Below are positions 24,767 through 33,880 of a DNA stretch of 35,318 nt, in pieces (position 1 is the first letter of the stretch; the number at the start of each line of letters is the position of its first letter). Under the pieces are notes generated by a model. It was not told where the DNA came from. It was given only the letters and a program-made list of their open reading frames with translations, and did no database searches. The position numbers and the translations under genes were made by a program. Source of the DNA: an uncultured Eubacteriales bacterium (GTDB lineage Bacteria > Bacillota > Clostridia > Oscillospirales > Oscillospiraceae); assembly GCA_900546075.1 (NCBI GenBank), contig URBH01000020.1, positions 1 to 35,318 on the forward strand. The letters are read 5' to 3'.

Positions 24767-24976
24767 TTGGATCAGCAAAACAGGAAGAAGACGTTTTCGG
24801 AAAGTGCCGTCCGGGTCATTGCGTGGGACGGTCCGGTCAGAGCCACGGCCAAGGCAGTTGCAGCCAAAGCCGGACTGAACGATATAAAATGCTGCAACAG
24901 CAAGGATGCGCTGCTCAGCGCGGCATTCTGTCATGAGGACAAGGGGATCCCTCATTCACAGCCCTTGCCGATTTAA
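24767..24976 (+). pseudogene. TetR-family regulator remnant
   Basis: This 69-codon frame starts with TTG after GGAGGGT and has the TetR N-terminal pattern: SESAVRVIAWDGPVRATAKAVAAKAGLND, quoted in two parts by family custom, then SKDALLSAAFCHEDKG. Between them TetR proteins have a recognition helix and Y-x-Y-x-x-F; here only IKCCN remains, so several residues of the DNA-reading helix are missing. After HEDKGI the frame goes out of register; in another frame ALADLIKGSLIFAMLLHSK still looks like a TetR ligand-domain fragment, up to a stop near 25045. Intact proteins are about 190 residues. It is a decayed gene whose operator survives upstream. Confidence 0.6.
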
Positions 24977-25046
24977 TCAAAGGTTCCCTTATTTTCGCCA
25001 TGCTTTTGCATAGCAAACAGTTTGCCGGAAGGTCGGGGCGAGAAGA

Positions 25047-25418
25047 ATGACAGGCAAGAAATTAAGGCGGCTCAGCCGTATGGAGCCGATCGATACCATC
25101 TATGAGCCGCAAAAGCAGAAGAAAGCCGCAGACGGGCAGATCCCGGTATCTGTCAGGACGTGCGACTTCCAGCCGGGGGGTATCGTCGCTTTTTATCACG
25201 GAAACCAGCGTTTGAACAGTAGGTTCATCTCCGCTTCGTGGGATTGGTTCGGCATCGGCGAAAACGGAAACGTTTCCAACAATGGAAATGAGCCGGATGA
25301 GCCTTATCTTACGGGGAACGCGGCCGGCTGCATGGCAGCCGAACGGATTGCCGGAAGGGCATTTTACGCTATTGTGATTTCTATCCTCAGAACGGGCAAC
25401 GCCGTCAGGAAGTATTGA
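25047..25418 (+). CDS. Unrecognised ORF, possibly a decayed gene
   Basis: This 123-codon frame begins MTGKKLRRLSRMEPIDTIYE, which resembles the start of short basic coiled-coil proteins found near giant surface proteins in gut Clostridia (L-R-R-L-S-R-x-E-L). The rest (GIVAFYHGNQRLNSRF, SASWDWFGIGENGNVSNNG) has no family I can name, and lower complexity near the end. In another frame close to the 3' end the text YCDFYPQNGQRRQEVL also looks protein-like, which hints at a frameshift. The region shows no clear promoter; GAGAAGAATG gives only a weak ribosome site. I treat it as uncertain, more likely a remnant than a working gene. Confidence 0.35.
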   Translation: MTGKKLRRLSRMEPIDTIYEPQKQKKAADGQIPVSVRTCDFQPGGIVAFYHGNQRLNSRFISASWDWFGIGENGNVSNNGNEPDEPYLTGNAAGCMAAERIAGRAFYAIVISILRTGNAVRKY

Positions 25419-25433
25419 CAGGAGGAAGTAGTT

Positions 25434-28400
25434 ATGCAAAGCAGTTTATCCCAACGGGTGCAGAGGTACATACAAGAACATCTGCATGAAAGACATTGGA
25501 GACGGGTCGTGACGGTGCTGGCCTGCATCGTCGTGTTCTGCACGACCTACGCGCTGGTTCTTCCGGCGCTCACCCTGACGGGTGGTACTTTTTGCGGGAA
25601 GGAGGCCCATTGCCATTCCGATGAGTGCTATGAAAAAGCGCTGATTTGCGGTTTGGAGGAACGGGCTGCGGCAGCGGGGACGTCTGCCCATACCCACGCA
25701 GACGAATGCTACGAGGTACAGCAGATTCTGTCCTGCGGCCGGAAAGAATCCGCCGGTCATACGCATGACGAACACTGCTACGATGAGGGCGGAGAGCCGG
25801 TCTGTGGGCAGGAGGAATCCGAGGGGCACACGCACACGGAGGCGTGCTATCAGGAGGCGCCTGTTCTGGTCTGTACGGAACCCACGGATACGGTTACGGA
25901 AGGCCATGTCCACACGGACGCCTGCTACGAGAAGACGCTGATCTGCCAGAAGGAAGAGCATGCGCATTCCCTGCAGTGCTATTCCGATCCCGACGCCGTG
26001 GAGACCCCGGAGGAATGGGAGCAGGGTCTTCCGGCCGGTACCGGAGACGCGGCAAAGGACCTTGCCGCCGTGGCGCGGAGCCAGCTGGGCTATGCCGAGA
26101 GCACCGTCAACTATCTGGTGGGTGCGGACGGTGAGACAGTACACGGCTACACCCGCTACGGCGCATGGCACGGTCAGCCGTATGCCGCCGATTGGAGAGC
26201 CTTGTTCGCTTCCTTCTGCCTGCACTACGCGAATGTGCCGGAGACCGCCTTTCCCCGGGGAGACAGCTGTGAAAGCTGGATGGCAGAGCTTCAGGCAATG
26301 GAGCGTTATCAGCCGTCCGGCGGCTACAGCCCCAAGCCCGGCGACGTGGCGTTCCTGGATCTGGACGCGGACGGCGCTGCCGACCATGCGGGTATCGTGC
26401 TGGAGGAGGATGCCGCTGCCGTGGGCGATGTAGACGGCGCGGTCGCAGAGATGTCTCTGGATACGGCGCTTGGATATGGCGTTCTTCCCACCGATGCGCC
26501 GAAGAAAGCGCCCGCTGCCCGGTCCGGCGGCGATGTCCGCCCGGAGATTACCGTAAAAACAGGCCCCAGCAGCGACGGTAGCATGACCTTCTATACCGGA
26601 CAGGCCGCCACAACGACGCTCAGCATCTCCAACCCGGAGAGCGCCCAGATCGAGGCGGACGACGGCACCGTCATCCGGCTCTATATGCAGTTTGACAAGA
26701 CGAACCCCGGTACGGGGCATCCTGAAAGCGCAGACGGCACACCTTCCCAGCAGGAAGGCACCTATACCGTCAAGGCGACGGGCAGTGAACATGCGTACCA
26801 ATACACGGTTACCCGCATCAACGGAGCGGATGCCGACCACTATACCTATTGCCTTGAGATTCAGCGTCCTCTGCAGGGCGATACCATTTCCCTCAATTTG
26901 CCCAGCGACTACCCCAGCCCCACCTCCGCAGGCGGCACGAACACCGTTTGGGGCGTCGTGCTGACGCAGGGGGAAAAGGAGGAACTGGACAAGACCGGCA
27001 CGAACGGCAAGCCCGGCATCCCGCCGAAACCCGAGGATGGGACGAATACCCAGACCATTACCTGGACGACGAAGCCGAATACGTTCAATCTGAATAAGAA
27101 GTGTAACGACTCGGATGGCAGAATCGTCAGCGACGGCAAGGGCGGCTATACCATTCAGGATTTGAAGTATTATATTCACGCTGCCCGGGACACTGCGCAG
27201 ACATTGGAGGGCGTGGGCAAGGATCACGTGACTTCCGTTACCTGCGTAGATACTTTCACCCTGCCGGAGGGCGTCCGCTTTGCCCAAAACTTCATTGACG
27301 CGGTGAAGAACAAGACATATGACACGACATATGTCTGGCAGAAAGGAAAAATGAAAGTAAGCGATAGCACTGGCACCGGGATAGTAATCGGTGGCTTTCC
27401 CTTCGGCAGCGACAAAAACACGACTGCACTTTCCCTGTCGGAGGACAATCGAACGCTGTCAATCACATGGACGTCACCCAACAATGATTCTTGGGGCAGG
27501 CCGATAATCAACAAGGAAATCACGGATCTTAACCGGAACATTTCCTTCGACAAAGGCATCCTGCTCATTGACCAGCTGAAGTCCACAGAGCCTTACAGAT
27601 TTACCAACAACGTGGAATACACCTTCCACTACAGCTGGAGCGGGGATCAAGCCGTGGACGCCGACTGCGTAGCAGAGCGCACCGCCGGAAAAGCAGAGCT
27701 GACGATGAAAAAAAGCATACTATCCAAAAAAATCGGATATTTTGGCGAAGGAATACGCTATCAGATCAAGCTGAAGAACGAAGGGACGCTGCCCTATGAG
27801 AAGCTCTGCTATGTGGACGATCCTCTGCCGGAGCACATGTACCTCAGCGCAGGGAATCTGGCCGCATTGTTCAATGACGGGGAATACGGCAAGGACGCAA
27901 GCGTCTCCATCGCCGGAGCGACCTTCTGTCCGGCGAACCCGTCGCGGACGGTCACCTGCGCGGACGGCACAACCTCCGCCGCCACCGCCGCCCGCAATAC
28001 AAGTGTGGTCAGCGCCACCAAATATTCCGGGTGCAGCACCGGTACACAGCACCGGGAGGATCACACCGGCTCCATCGACATCCGCTGGAACAAAGAGCAT
28101 ACGCACTTGGTGCTGACGGTCAAAAAGGCGGACGGCAACGAAGAAATCCAAACATGCGCCGCTACAGCGAATGGGATCCAGTCCGTGCTGGATCAGCTTG
28201 GCTACGTTGTGACCGGGTATACCCGCAGTACGATCGTCTGGGATCTGCGGGATGACGCGGGAAAGCCTGTTCCGATTTACGGAGGAGCAGAAATCGCGAT
28301 CGAGTTTTCGGCGAGTCTCATGGATACCTTTATGCGGCTGGAAAGAGATGTACCCGGCTTCTATCCGAACGAAGAGGGTACTGTTGGCAATAATCGTGCC

Positions 28401-31400
28401 TATGCCCATGGCGACGAGGGCCCGGACGGTCGACCATTGGCGGATGGCACTGCTCACTCCGGTGGTCTCTCCCGTGAATTCTATCTCGACAAAAGCGCCA
28501 GGCTGGCAAACTTCAGCCACATGACGGAGAAGAACGTCCCCGGGGATGGCGAAACGGTGGAGTACAGTCTTTCCGCGCGGCATCTTGGCTCGGCTGAATA
28601 CGATATTCTGCCGCTGACCGACCGTATGTCCGGCGCCCAGGTGCTGCTGGCGGAACAGGAAAAAAACAGCAGCGCACCCTGGGCAAAGGACTGCGAAACC
28701 TACAGGGCTGAGGACGGCACGGCGTATTACAAGCTCAGCCGCGGCGGAGTCTATTCGGGCGTTTGGCTTGGCGATCAGTATGCCGATTCCGTCACCGTGA
28801 CGGAAAGCGCCTCCGGCCGGGACACGCTCATCAAGTGGTATTTCGCAAATTACGGCGGCTATCAGACCGGGAACGTTTCCTACAAGGCGCTTGTCTGCCC
28901 CATGGAGCTGAACATCAAGGATTTGTCCTATTCCCTCGACAATGAAAGCTGGCTGGGCGACCACGAGACGCATCGGCTCTATGTGTCCCTCCTTGGGATC
29001 AAGGGCACCCTGCTGGAATTTGACAAGAAAATCGTTCCGGAGAGCGATATTTCCGCCGGGAACGATGCGAAGGTCGACGGCGAGGACTACTGCCCCATCG
29101 TCGAAGGGCAGACGGTCTACTACCGGTTCCGGCTCAAGGCCATTGCCCCGGAGGCGGGGGAAGAGCCTCGCACCGTCACGATCACCGGCAGCCAGCTCCG
29201 GGACTCCCTCCCGCTGGAGCTGAAAGGGATTCTCAATTCAGGACATACAGGAGGCGCAGATGAACAAAATCCGCTCCCGCCGGGGCTGAACTTCCAGTGG
29301 AAGAAGGTTACCGGGAACGCGGCAGAGGCACAGCCCGGCGACGTGTGGATCGTCGGCTATCAAAATCAGACGAAGATTCAGAACGGGGACAGCTGGAGAA
29401 TTCAGGACACCGGCACAGAAAACCAGCGGGAGATCCTATGGGACGATAACTTCTCTGTTTCCTTCACCTCAGACGCGCCGCTCTACATCTATGTCCGACT
29501 GACGTTCCCCAAGGGCGATGCGTGGCAGGAATATGCCGCCAAATATAGTTTCACAGAGCTTGTCAACACATTCTATGTGGACGGCATACCAAGCAGCGTG
29601 AGACATGACCTGAAGATAGCCGCTGGGGCAATTCTCCAGAAGGGGGTCGCGTCGGTGCAGAGCTATAGCCGCAGCTACTCTTCCGCCGATCCAGTTCGTC
29701 CTACCGCAGCCGATTCGCTGTTTTACTATGAAAACGACAGTGCCGCGCTGCAAACGGTGCTCTACTACGCTGTGCTCTACAACGGCGGCAGCACACGCCT
29801 GTATATCGGCGACATGCAGGATATCCTTCCCGAGGGCTTCACCTTCGGCAGAATGGTCTATGGCGACGATTATCACTATGCTCCGGATGATCCCAATCCG
29901 CCGGACGATACAACGTCGGAAGCGTTTTTCGGTGTGCTTTCCGACAATCCCAATTACCTCTGCACAGAAGAGAATGGTTCCTCGCCTAGGGTGGAATGGA
30001 AATCCGGCCGGGTCAAAGCGGATGTTTTCCGCAGTCGTATCACCTTCCGCATTGACCGTGAAGAAGAAACAGATACCAGCGTCCGATACGATGCAGAGCG
30101 GAGGAAATATTATCTGAACCCGGGCGAAGGCATCAGCTTCGGCTATCTCTGCCGCACCAACGGGTATGCGCAGACGCCGGATGTGGCGGTCAACTCCATC
30201 GCCATGCCGTACTTCGACTACACAGGCGGCGGCGTAGAGATCAGCGAAGGGACGGCCTTCACAACACGGCTGGGTCCCCCTGCATGGCAGGGAAACGACG
30301 GCTCCTGCGAGATCATTGACAACGCGCAGGCGGCCGCCTCCGGCAGGAGCGGCGTTTCCAACGACACGCAGTGGCTCTATTCCCAGGTGCAGCAGCAGCG
30401 CGGCACGATCAAGCCGGGCATCACCAAGAAGCTCACCGCAGCCGTATCTCAGAAGGGCGTGGTCACAAACAATCCCATTGCGGCGCACCCTTCCGACACC
30501 CTCCGCTGGGCGGTTACCGCTGCCAACGACGGGAAGTCCCCCATCACGGACTACGTATTGACGGATACGATGCAGGCTCCGTACCGGTTTGATGGTGACG
30601 TGGTCTACACTGTTTCCAGATCTGATGGCAAAGTTGTTTTGGGACCCTCCTACGGTCTCCGCGTGCTTTTTTCTATCAGCACAGCATCGGACGGTCTGTC
30701 GGCAGAAGTGAAAACGTATGTAGAAACGAAACCCGTAACGGTAAACGGCGACCCCGTCAATATCCGGGTCGATGGGGATAGACAGATTGCCGTCCGCCTG
30801 ACGCGGGATGCGGAAACAGGAAATTACACACTCTCTATTCGATTCCTGGAAGCCAACTGGGGCATTCCGGCGGGCGGCACGGGCGTGCTGACGCTGGAAA
30901 CGAAGCGTTCGGATAACAACCTGGAGAACAAAGTATTTGTCAACACCTGCTTCCTCACCCCCATGGCTCAGTCCTGGGACAACACAACCAACAGGGGCAA
31001 CGTGACGGTGCTGGACGGTGTGTTCGGTAAAAATGGCATGCCCTCTGTCCGCAACAGTGCGCCCGTCACCACCGCCTACGGCTTTGTCACAAGCTCCCGG
31101 AAATCCGTGGCAGAAAAGGGAAAGCCCGGCAATACCGCAGCCTGTGACGCAATGCCCAATTACATCGTCCTGCCGGGAACGGATTCCCGCTTCACCTACA
31201 CGCTGACCGTGGACGCGCCGGAGGAAAGAGCCATGGATAAGCTGATTTTTATCGACGGTCTGCCTGCGCCGAACGATCATAGCTCCTTCCAGAACGACGA
31301 CCCGCGCTACAGCGAATTCAAGGTCGCCTTTGCGGACAAACCCAACGTTACCGTCACCGTGACGACGAAGAACGGCAGCGTCAGCACGCTGACGGCTGAC

Positions 31401-32636
31401 CAATTCAAGGTGGAATACAGTACAAAGACGGAGTTTGATGCCGACGACTGGAAGGGAAAATCCCAGTGGAACGGCAGCTCCACCGACGCCCGTTCGCTGC
31501 GCGTGACAATTCTGGACCCGTCCGGAGCGTTAATCCCGGCCAGGTCCCATGTTTCCGTCCGCTTTGACGCAAAGATCGCGGGCGAAGCGCAGTCCGGCCA
31601 GACCGCCTGGAACAGCTTTGGCTACCATTACAGCGTGGTAGAGGATTCCAATGAATTGGAAGCTGCACCGCTTAAGTGCGGCGTGATGCTCCCCATCATC
31701 CCGGAGATTGTGAAGCAGGTCGTTGACCGCAGCGGCAATCCTGCCTGCGTCAAGAGCAGCAAGACCTTCCGCTTCCTGGTGTATACCGGCGCAAGCCTCA
31801 AGGAAACGAACGAGGCAGCACTGTCGGAGGCGTTGAGGGATGATGGCCGCGAGGCAGCTCTCATTGAGCTGACCGTTGCAGCGGGACGGAGCGAATCTGA
31901 CAGGCGGAAGCTGGATGACCTGAAGGTCTGTACCTATGCAGATGGACAGTGGGCGAAAACCTTTGAAGACTGGGTCTGGGAAAGCGGCGCGAGGTACACC
32001 CTTGTAGAGCTTCCGGACGATGACCCGAGCTGCAAGTTCAGCTCCATCAACCACATAACAGCCGCTGATGGCTACACGTTCTACTATCAGAACGACCGGA
32101 CGCTTGTCCTCTCGGCAGTCAACCTACTCGATCTCTGGAGCTTTACCATCCGGAAGACCAATGCGTATGACGGCTCTGCGTTGACCGGTGCATGGTTTGC
32201 GCTCTACAGTCCGGATGCGCGGGACAGCATCTCAGAAGAGGCATACAACGCCCTAACCGAGAAACCGACGCAGAAGCCGGAATTCACGCTGACAATCGGC
32301 GAAGGTGCAGCCGGGAAAACCTGGTATCTGACCCGCATAGGCCAGACCCGCAATATGGCAGGCAATGAGGGAACCCTCACCTGGGACGGTCTTCTGAGAG
32401 AGGAATACCGTTACAGGGAGATTCAGGCGCCGATGGGCTATCGGCTGGACGATACCATTCGCACGGTGAGAAAGTCCGATGCAGTCCATGCCATAGCAAT
32501 CCCCAACACCGGCAGCGGCGTGCGCCTGCCTGAAACCGGCGGTATGGGAACATTCTGCTTTACAGCAGGCGGCGTCCTGCTTCTGACGGCTGGTCTGCTG
32601 GGATACGGTTGGAAGCGCAAGCGGGAAAGGGGCTAA
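25434..32636 (+). CDS. Giant LPXTG-anchored surface protein with Cys/His repeats, amidase-like and SpaA domains
   Basis: This 2400-residue wall protein has a signal/anchor helix at about 24-48 (TYALVLPALTLTG, the ALVLPA type). Six tandem Cys/His repeats of about 20-25 residues follow (54-183; for example GHTHTEACYQ, GHVHTDACYEKTLIC). An NlpC/CHAP-like amidase domain (about 203-350) has the family text G-Q-P-Y-A-A-D-W-R-A-L-F-A-S-F-C with H318 in ADHAGI; R255 stands where the family has its catalytic Cys. About 1850 residues of Thr/Asp-rich stalk follow, with DUF11/isopeptide-like domains (VDDPLPEHMYL, PLTDRMSGAQ, YVLTDTMQAPYRF). A SpaA/Cna-B domain (about 2237-2360, FTIRKTNAYDGS, EIQAPMGYRL) and LPETG at 2365-2369 with a hydrophobic tail and RKRERG end the protein. 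GGAGGAAG precedes the ATG. No sortase lies in this window. A role in adhesion is inferred. Confidence 0.9.
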   Translation: MQSSLSQRVQRYIQEHLHERHWRRVVTVLACIVVFCTTYALVLPALTLTGGTFCGKEAHCHSDECYEKALICGLEERAAAAGTSAHTHADECYEVQQILSCGRKESAGHTHDEHCYDEGGEPVCGQEESEGHTHTEACYQEAPVLVCTEPTDTVTEGHVHTDACYEKTLICQKEEHAHSLQCYSDPDAVETPEEWEQGLPAGTGDAAKDLAAVARSQLGYAESTVNYLVGADGETVHGYTRYGAWHGQPYAADWRALFASFCLHYANVPETAFPRGDSCESWMAELQAMERYQPSGGYSPKPGDVAFLDLDADGAADHAGIVLEEDAAAVGDVDGAVAEMSLDTALGYGVLPTDAPKKAPAARSGGDVRPEITVKTGPSSDGSMTFYTGQAATTTLSISNPESAQIEADDGTVIRLYMQFDKTNPGTGHPESADGTPSQQEGTYTVKATGSEHAYQYTVTRINGADADHYTYCLEIQRPLQGDTISLNLPSDYPSPTSAGGTNTVWGVVLTQGEKEELDKTGTNGKPGIPPKPEDGTNTQTITWTTKPNTFNLNKKCNDSDGRIVSDGKGGYTIQDLKYYIHAARDTAQTLEGVGKDHVTSVTCVDTFTLPEGVRFAQNFIDAVKNKTYDTTYVWQKGKMKVSDSTGTGIVIGGFPFGSDKNTTALSLSEDNRTLSITWTSPNNDSWGRPIINKEITDLNRNISFDKGILLIDQLKSTEPYRFTNNVEYTFHYSWSGDQAVDADCVAERTAGKAELTMKKSILSKKIGYFGEGIRYQIKLKNEGTLPYEKLCYVDDPLPEHMYLSAGNLAALFNDGEYGKDASVSIAGATFCPANPSRTVTCADGTTSAATAARNTSVVSATKYSGCSTGTQHREDHTGSIDIRWNKEHTHLVLTVKKADGNEEIQTCAATANGIQSVLDQLGYVVTGYTRSTIVWDLRDDAGKPVPIYGGAEIAIEFSASLMDTFMRLERDVPGFYPNEEGTVGNNRAYAHGDEGPDGRPLADGTAHSGGLSREFYLDKSARLANFSHMTEKNVPGDGETVEYSLSARHLGSAEYDILPLTDRMSGAQVLLAEQEKNSSAPWAKDCETYRAEDGTAYYKLSRGGVYSGVWLGDQYADSVTVTESASGRDTLIKWYFANYGGYQTGNVSYKALVCPMELNIKDLSYSLDNESWLGDHETHRLYVSLLGIKGTLLEFDKKIVPESDISAGNDAKVDGEDYCPIVEGQTVYYRFRLKAIAPEAGEEPRTVTITGSQLRDSLPLELKGILNSGHTGGADEQNPLPPGLNFQWKKVTGNAAEAQPGDVWIVGYQNQTKIQNGDSWRIQDTGTENQREILWDDNFSVSFTSDAPLYIYVRLTFPKGDAWQEYAAKYSFTELVNTFYVDGIPSSVRHDLKIAAGAILQKGVASVQSYSRSYSSADPVRPTAADSLFYYENDSAALQTVLYYAVLYNGGSTRLYIGDMQDILPEGFTFGRMVYGDDYHYAPDDPNPPDDTTSEAFFGVLSDNPNYLCTEENGSSPRVEWKSGRVKADVFRSRITFRIDREEETDTSVRYDAERRKYYLNPGEGISFGYLCRTNGYAQTPDVAVNSIAMPYFDYTGGGVEISEGTAFTTRLGPPAWQGNDGSCEIIDNAQAAASGRSGVSNDTQWLYSQVQQQRGTIKPGITKKLTAAVSQKGVVTNNPIAAHPSDTLRWAVTAANDGKSPITDYVLTDTMQAPYRFDGDVVYTVSRSDGKVVLGPSYGLRVLFSISTASDGLSAEVKTYVETKPVTVNGDPVNIRVDGDRQIAVRLTRDAETGNYTLSIRFLEANWGIPAGGTGVLTLETKRSDNNLENKVFVNTCFLTPMAQSWDNTTNRGNVTVLDGVFGKNGMPSVRNSAPVTTAYGFVTSSRKSVAEKGKPGNTAACDAMPNYIVLPGTDSRFTYTLTVDAPEERAMDKLIFIDGLPAPNDHSSFQNDDPRYSEFKVAFADKPNVTVTVTTKNGSVSTLTADQFKVEYSTKTEFDADDWKGKSQWNGSSTDARSLRVTILDPSGALIPARSHVSVRFDAKIAGEAQSGQTAWNSFGYHYSVVEDSNELEAAPLKCGVMLPIIPEIVKQVVDRSGNPACVKSSKTFRFLVYTGASLKETNEAALSEALRDDGREAALIELTVAAGRSESDRRKLDDLKVCTYADGQWAKTFEDWVWESGARYTLVELPDDDPSCKFSSINHITAADGYTFYYQNDRTLVLSAVNLLDLWSFTIRKTNAYDGSALTGAWFALYSPDARDSISEEAYNALTEKPTQKPEFTLTIGEGAAGKTWYLTRIGQTRNMAGNEGTLTWDGLLREEYRYREIQAPMGYRLDDTIRTVRKSDAVHAIAIPNTGSGVRLPETGGMGTFCFTAGGVLLLTAGLLGYGWKRKRERG

Positions 32637-32734
32637 TCGGCATGCTCCGTGTACGACGCAACCACCTTGCTGCCTTCTGGAAGTAGGAAAACCCGGAACG
32701 GCAAACCAAGCATTTGCCCTTGCACCTGTAAAAG

Positions 32735-32772
32735 AAAAGTAGACACTCACAAAAGTGTGGGTGTCTACTTTT
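32735..32772 (+). terminator. Terminator of the giant surface protein gene
   Basis: AAAAGTAGACAC (32735-32746) pairs with GTGTCTACTTTT (32761-32772), and TCAC/GTGG extends the stem to 16 bp around a 6-nt loop. A T run follows. It lies about 100 nt past the stop codon. Confidence 0.88.
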
Positions 32773-32840
32773 TTGGTATAGTACAAGGGAAAGAATGTGA
32801 GAGCGTGGGGAAAAAGGGAACACCCCACAAGCGGTATGGC

Positions 32841-32894
32841 AAGGAGGAGAGAATGAAGGTAAGCACTCAACAACCCCCGCCTGGGGAACCTCTA
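32841..32894 (+). other. Orphan ribosome site and start codon, truncated gene start
   Basis: AAGGAGG (32841-32847) is followed 5 nt later by ATG (32853), reading MKVSTQQPPPGEPL. The frame then runs on antisense through dapF, so the original gene body seems to have been lost. A GTGGGG/CCCCAC stem (32805-32828) and a TATAGT (-10-like, 32777-32782) lie upstream. Between 32637 and 32734 I see nothing. Confidence 0.4.
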
Positions 32895-33674
32895 AATATC
32901 CAGATCGTAAATCTTGGTAATCTCCGTCGGCCCCTCCAGCAGAAGGGAGGTGACGTTCCCGTTTTCCCCGCCGACGGTGATCTTCAGCGTGCCGCCCATG
33001 TTGTGGGCGGTGAGGACACCGCCGGGAAGCAGCCCCTTCTTCCACAGTACCGAGGCCACGGAGCCGCAGCCGGTGCCGCAGGCGCGGGTGTAGCCCTCCA
33101 CGCCCCGCTCGAAGGTCAGGATGCGGATCTCCCCGTCCCCCAGCAGCTGATAAAAATTCACGTTCGCCCCCTTGGGGAACGCGGGGTCAAAGCGCAGCGC
33201 CCGGAAGGTTTCCACAAGACCGTCGGCATCCGCCCACAGGTCGCCCTTGTACTCCGCCACCGCGTGGGGAACGCCGGGATGTCCCAGCTCCACGTAGGCC
33301 ACGTCCCCCTTGCGGTGCAAGTCCAGCACATAGGGGTTGTTCAGCTTCACCCGGTACAGGTTTTCGTCCAGCCGCCAGCCGGGTACCAGCCCCGCGTCGG
33401 TCTCCACGGTCATAACGTCTCCCGCCAGACCGATGTCATGGCCGAACCGGCAGATGCACCGGGCGCCGTTGCCGCACATCTCGCCCCGGGTGCCGTCGGA
33501 ATTGTAAAAATGCAGCCGGAAATCCGCCTTGTCGGAAACGTCCGCGGCCATGAACCCGTCCGCCCCCGTGACCGCACAGCACTTCCGTGCCAGCGCCGGA
33601 TAATCCAGCGTCAGCCCACGGGCGTCGATGACCATAAAGTCGTTGCCCGCGCCGTTCATATAGTAAACCTTCAT
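32892..33674 (-). CDS. dapF: Diaminopimelate epimerase
   Basis: This 260-residue PLP-independent epimerase converts LL- to meso-diaminopimelate for lysine and peptidoglycan. It starts MKVYYMNGAGNDF, the family pattern. The two catalytic cysteines are C67 in GEMCGNGARC and C199 in RACGTGCGS, and the NSDGT and ERGVEGYTRA blocks match. Length is slightly below the usual 270-280. The frame opens at 33731, but the start at 33674 follows AGGTG at 7 nt and matches the family start. The gene stands alone on the minus strand. Its 3' end lies within 40 bp of an orphan gene start on the other strand, which points to a rearrangement just past its stop. Confidence 0.95.
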   Translation of the reverse strand: MKVYYMNGAGNDFMVIDARGLTLDYPALARKCCAVTGADGFMAADVSDKADFRLHFYNSDGTRGEMCGNGARCICRFGHDIGLAGDVMTVETDAGLVPGWRLDENLYRVKLNNPYVLDLHRKGDVAYVELGHPGVPHAVAEYKGDLWADADGLVETFRALRFDPAFPKGANVNFYQLLGDGEIRILTFERGVEGYTRACGTGCGSVASVLWKKGLLPGGVLTAHNMGGTLKITVGGENGNVTSLLLEGPTEITKIYDLDI

Positions 33675-33704
33675 AAAATTCACCTCGAATTTTTGCCTAA
33701 TACT

Positions 33705-33857
33705 ATTTCTCGATAAAATGGTTAACACCATTTTATCCTGCGAATTCTTCGCAGGCCGCCGGTAGCGGCGAGAAATGTATGGACTTACGTTTTTTTGCGG
33801 CTACGCCGCTGGCTGCTGAAACAGCAGCCAAATAAAACGGTTTTTAACCGTTTTATT
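33705..33857. repeat. Dense cluster of six stem-loops
   Basis: Perfect stems: GATAAAATGGT/ACCATTTTATC (33712-33737), CCTGCGAA/TTCGCAGG (33737-33755), GCCGC/GCGGC (33755-33769), GCGGC/GCCGC (33797-33809), TGGCTGCTG/CAGCAGCCA (33810-33830) and AATAAAACGGTT/AACCGTTTTATT (33831-33857). ATTTCTCG (33705-33712) and CGAGAAAT (33769-33776) enclose the first three, so they can form a four-way junction. The last stem may end the DUF2461 transcript. Confidence 0.7.
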
Positions 33858-33880
33858 GAAAACTAGTATAAGATGCCTGC

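Noticed and set aside
25593..25982. CRISPR-like regular spacing in the repeat region
   Set aside because: Repeats are conserved at protein level (Cys/His units) and diverge in DNA; no identical DNA repeats with unique spacers. No CRISPR array is visible in the window.
25446..31403. Minus-strand frames of 613, 417 and 644 codons inside the giant surface protein gene
   Set aside because: They mirror the coding strand, show no motifs or ribosome sites, and the plus-strand protein has a clear signal peptide, domains and sorting signal.
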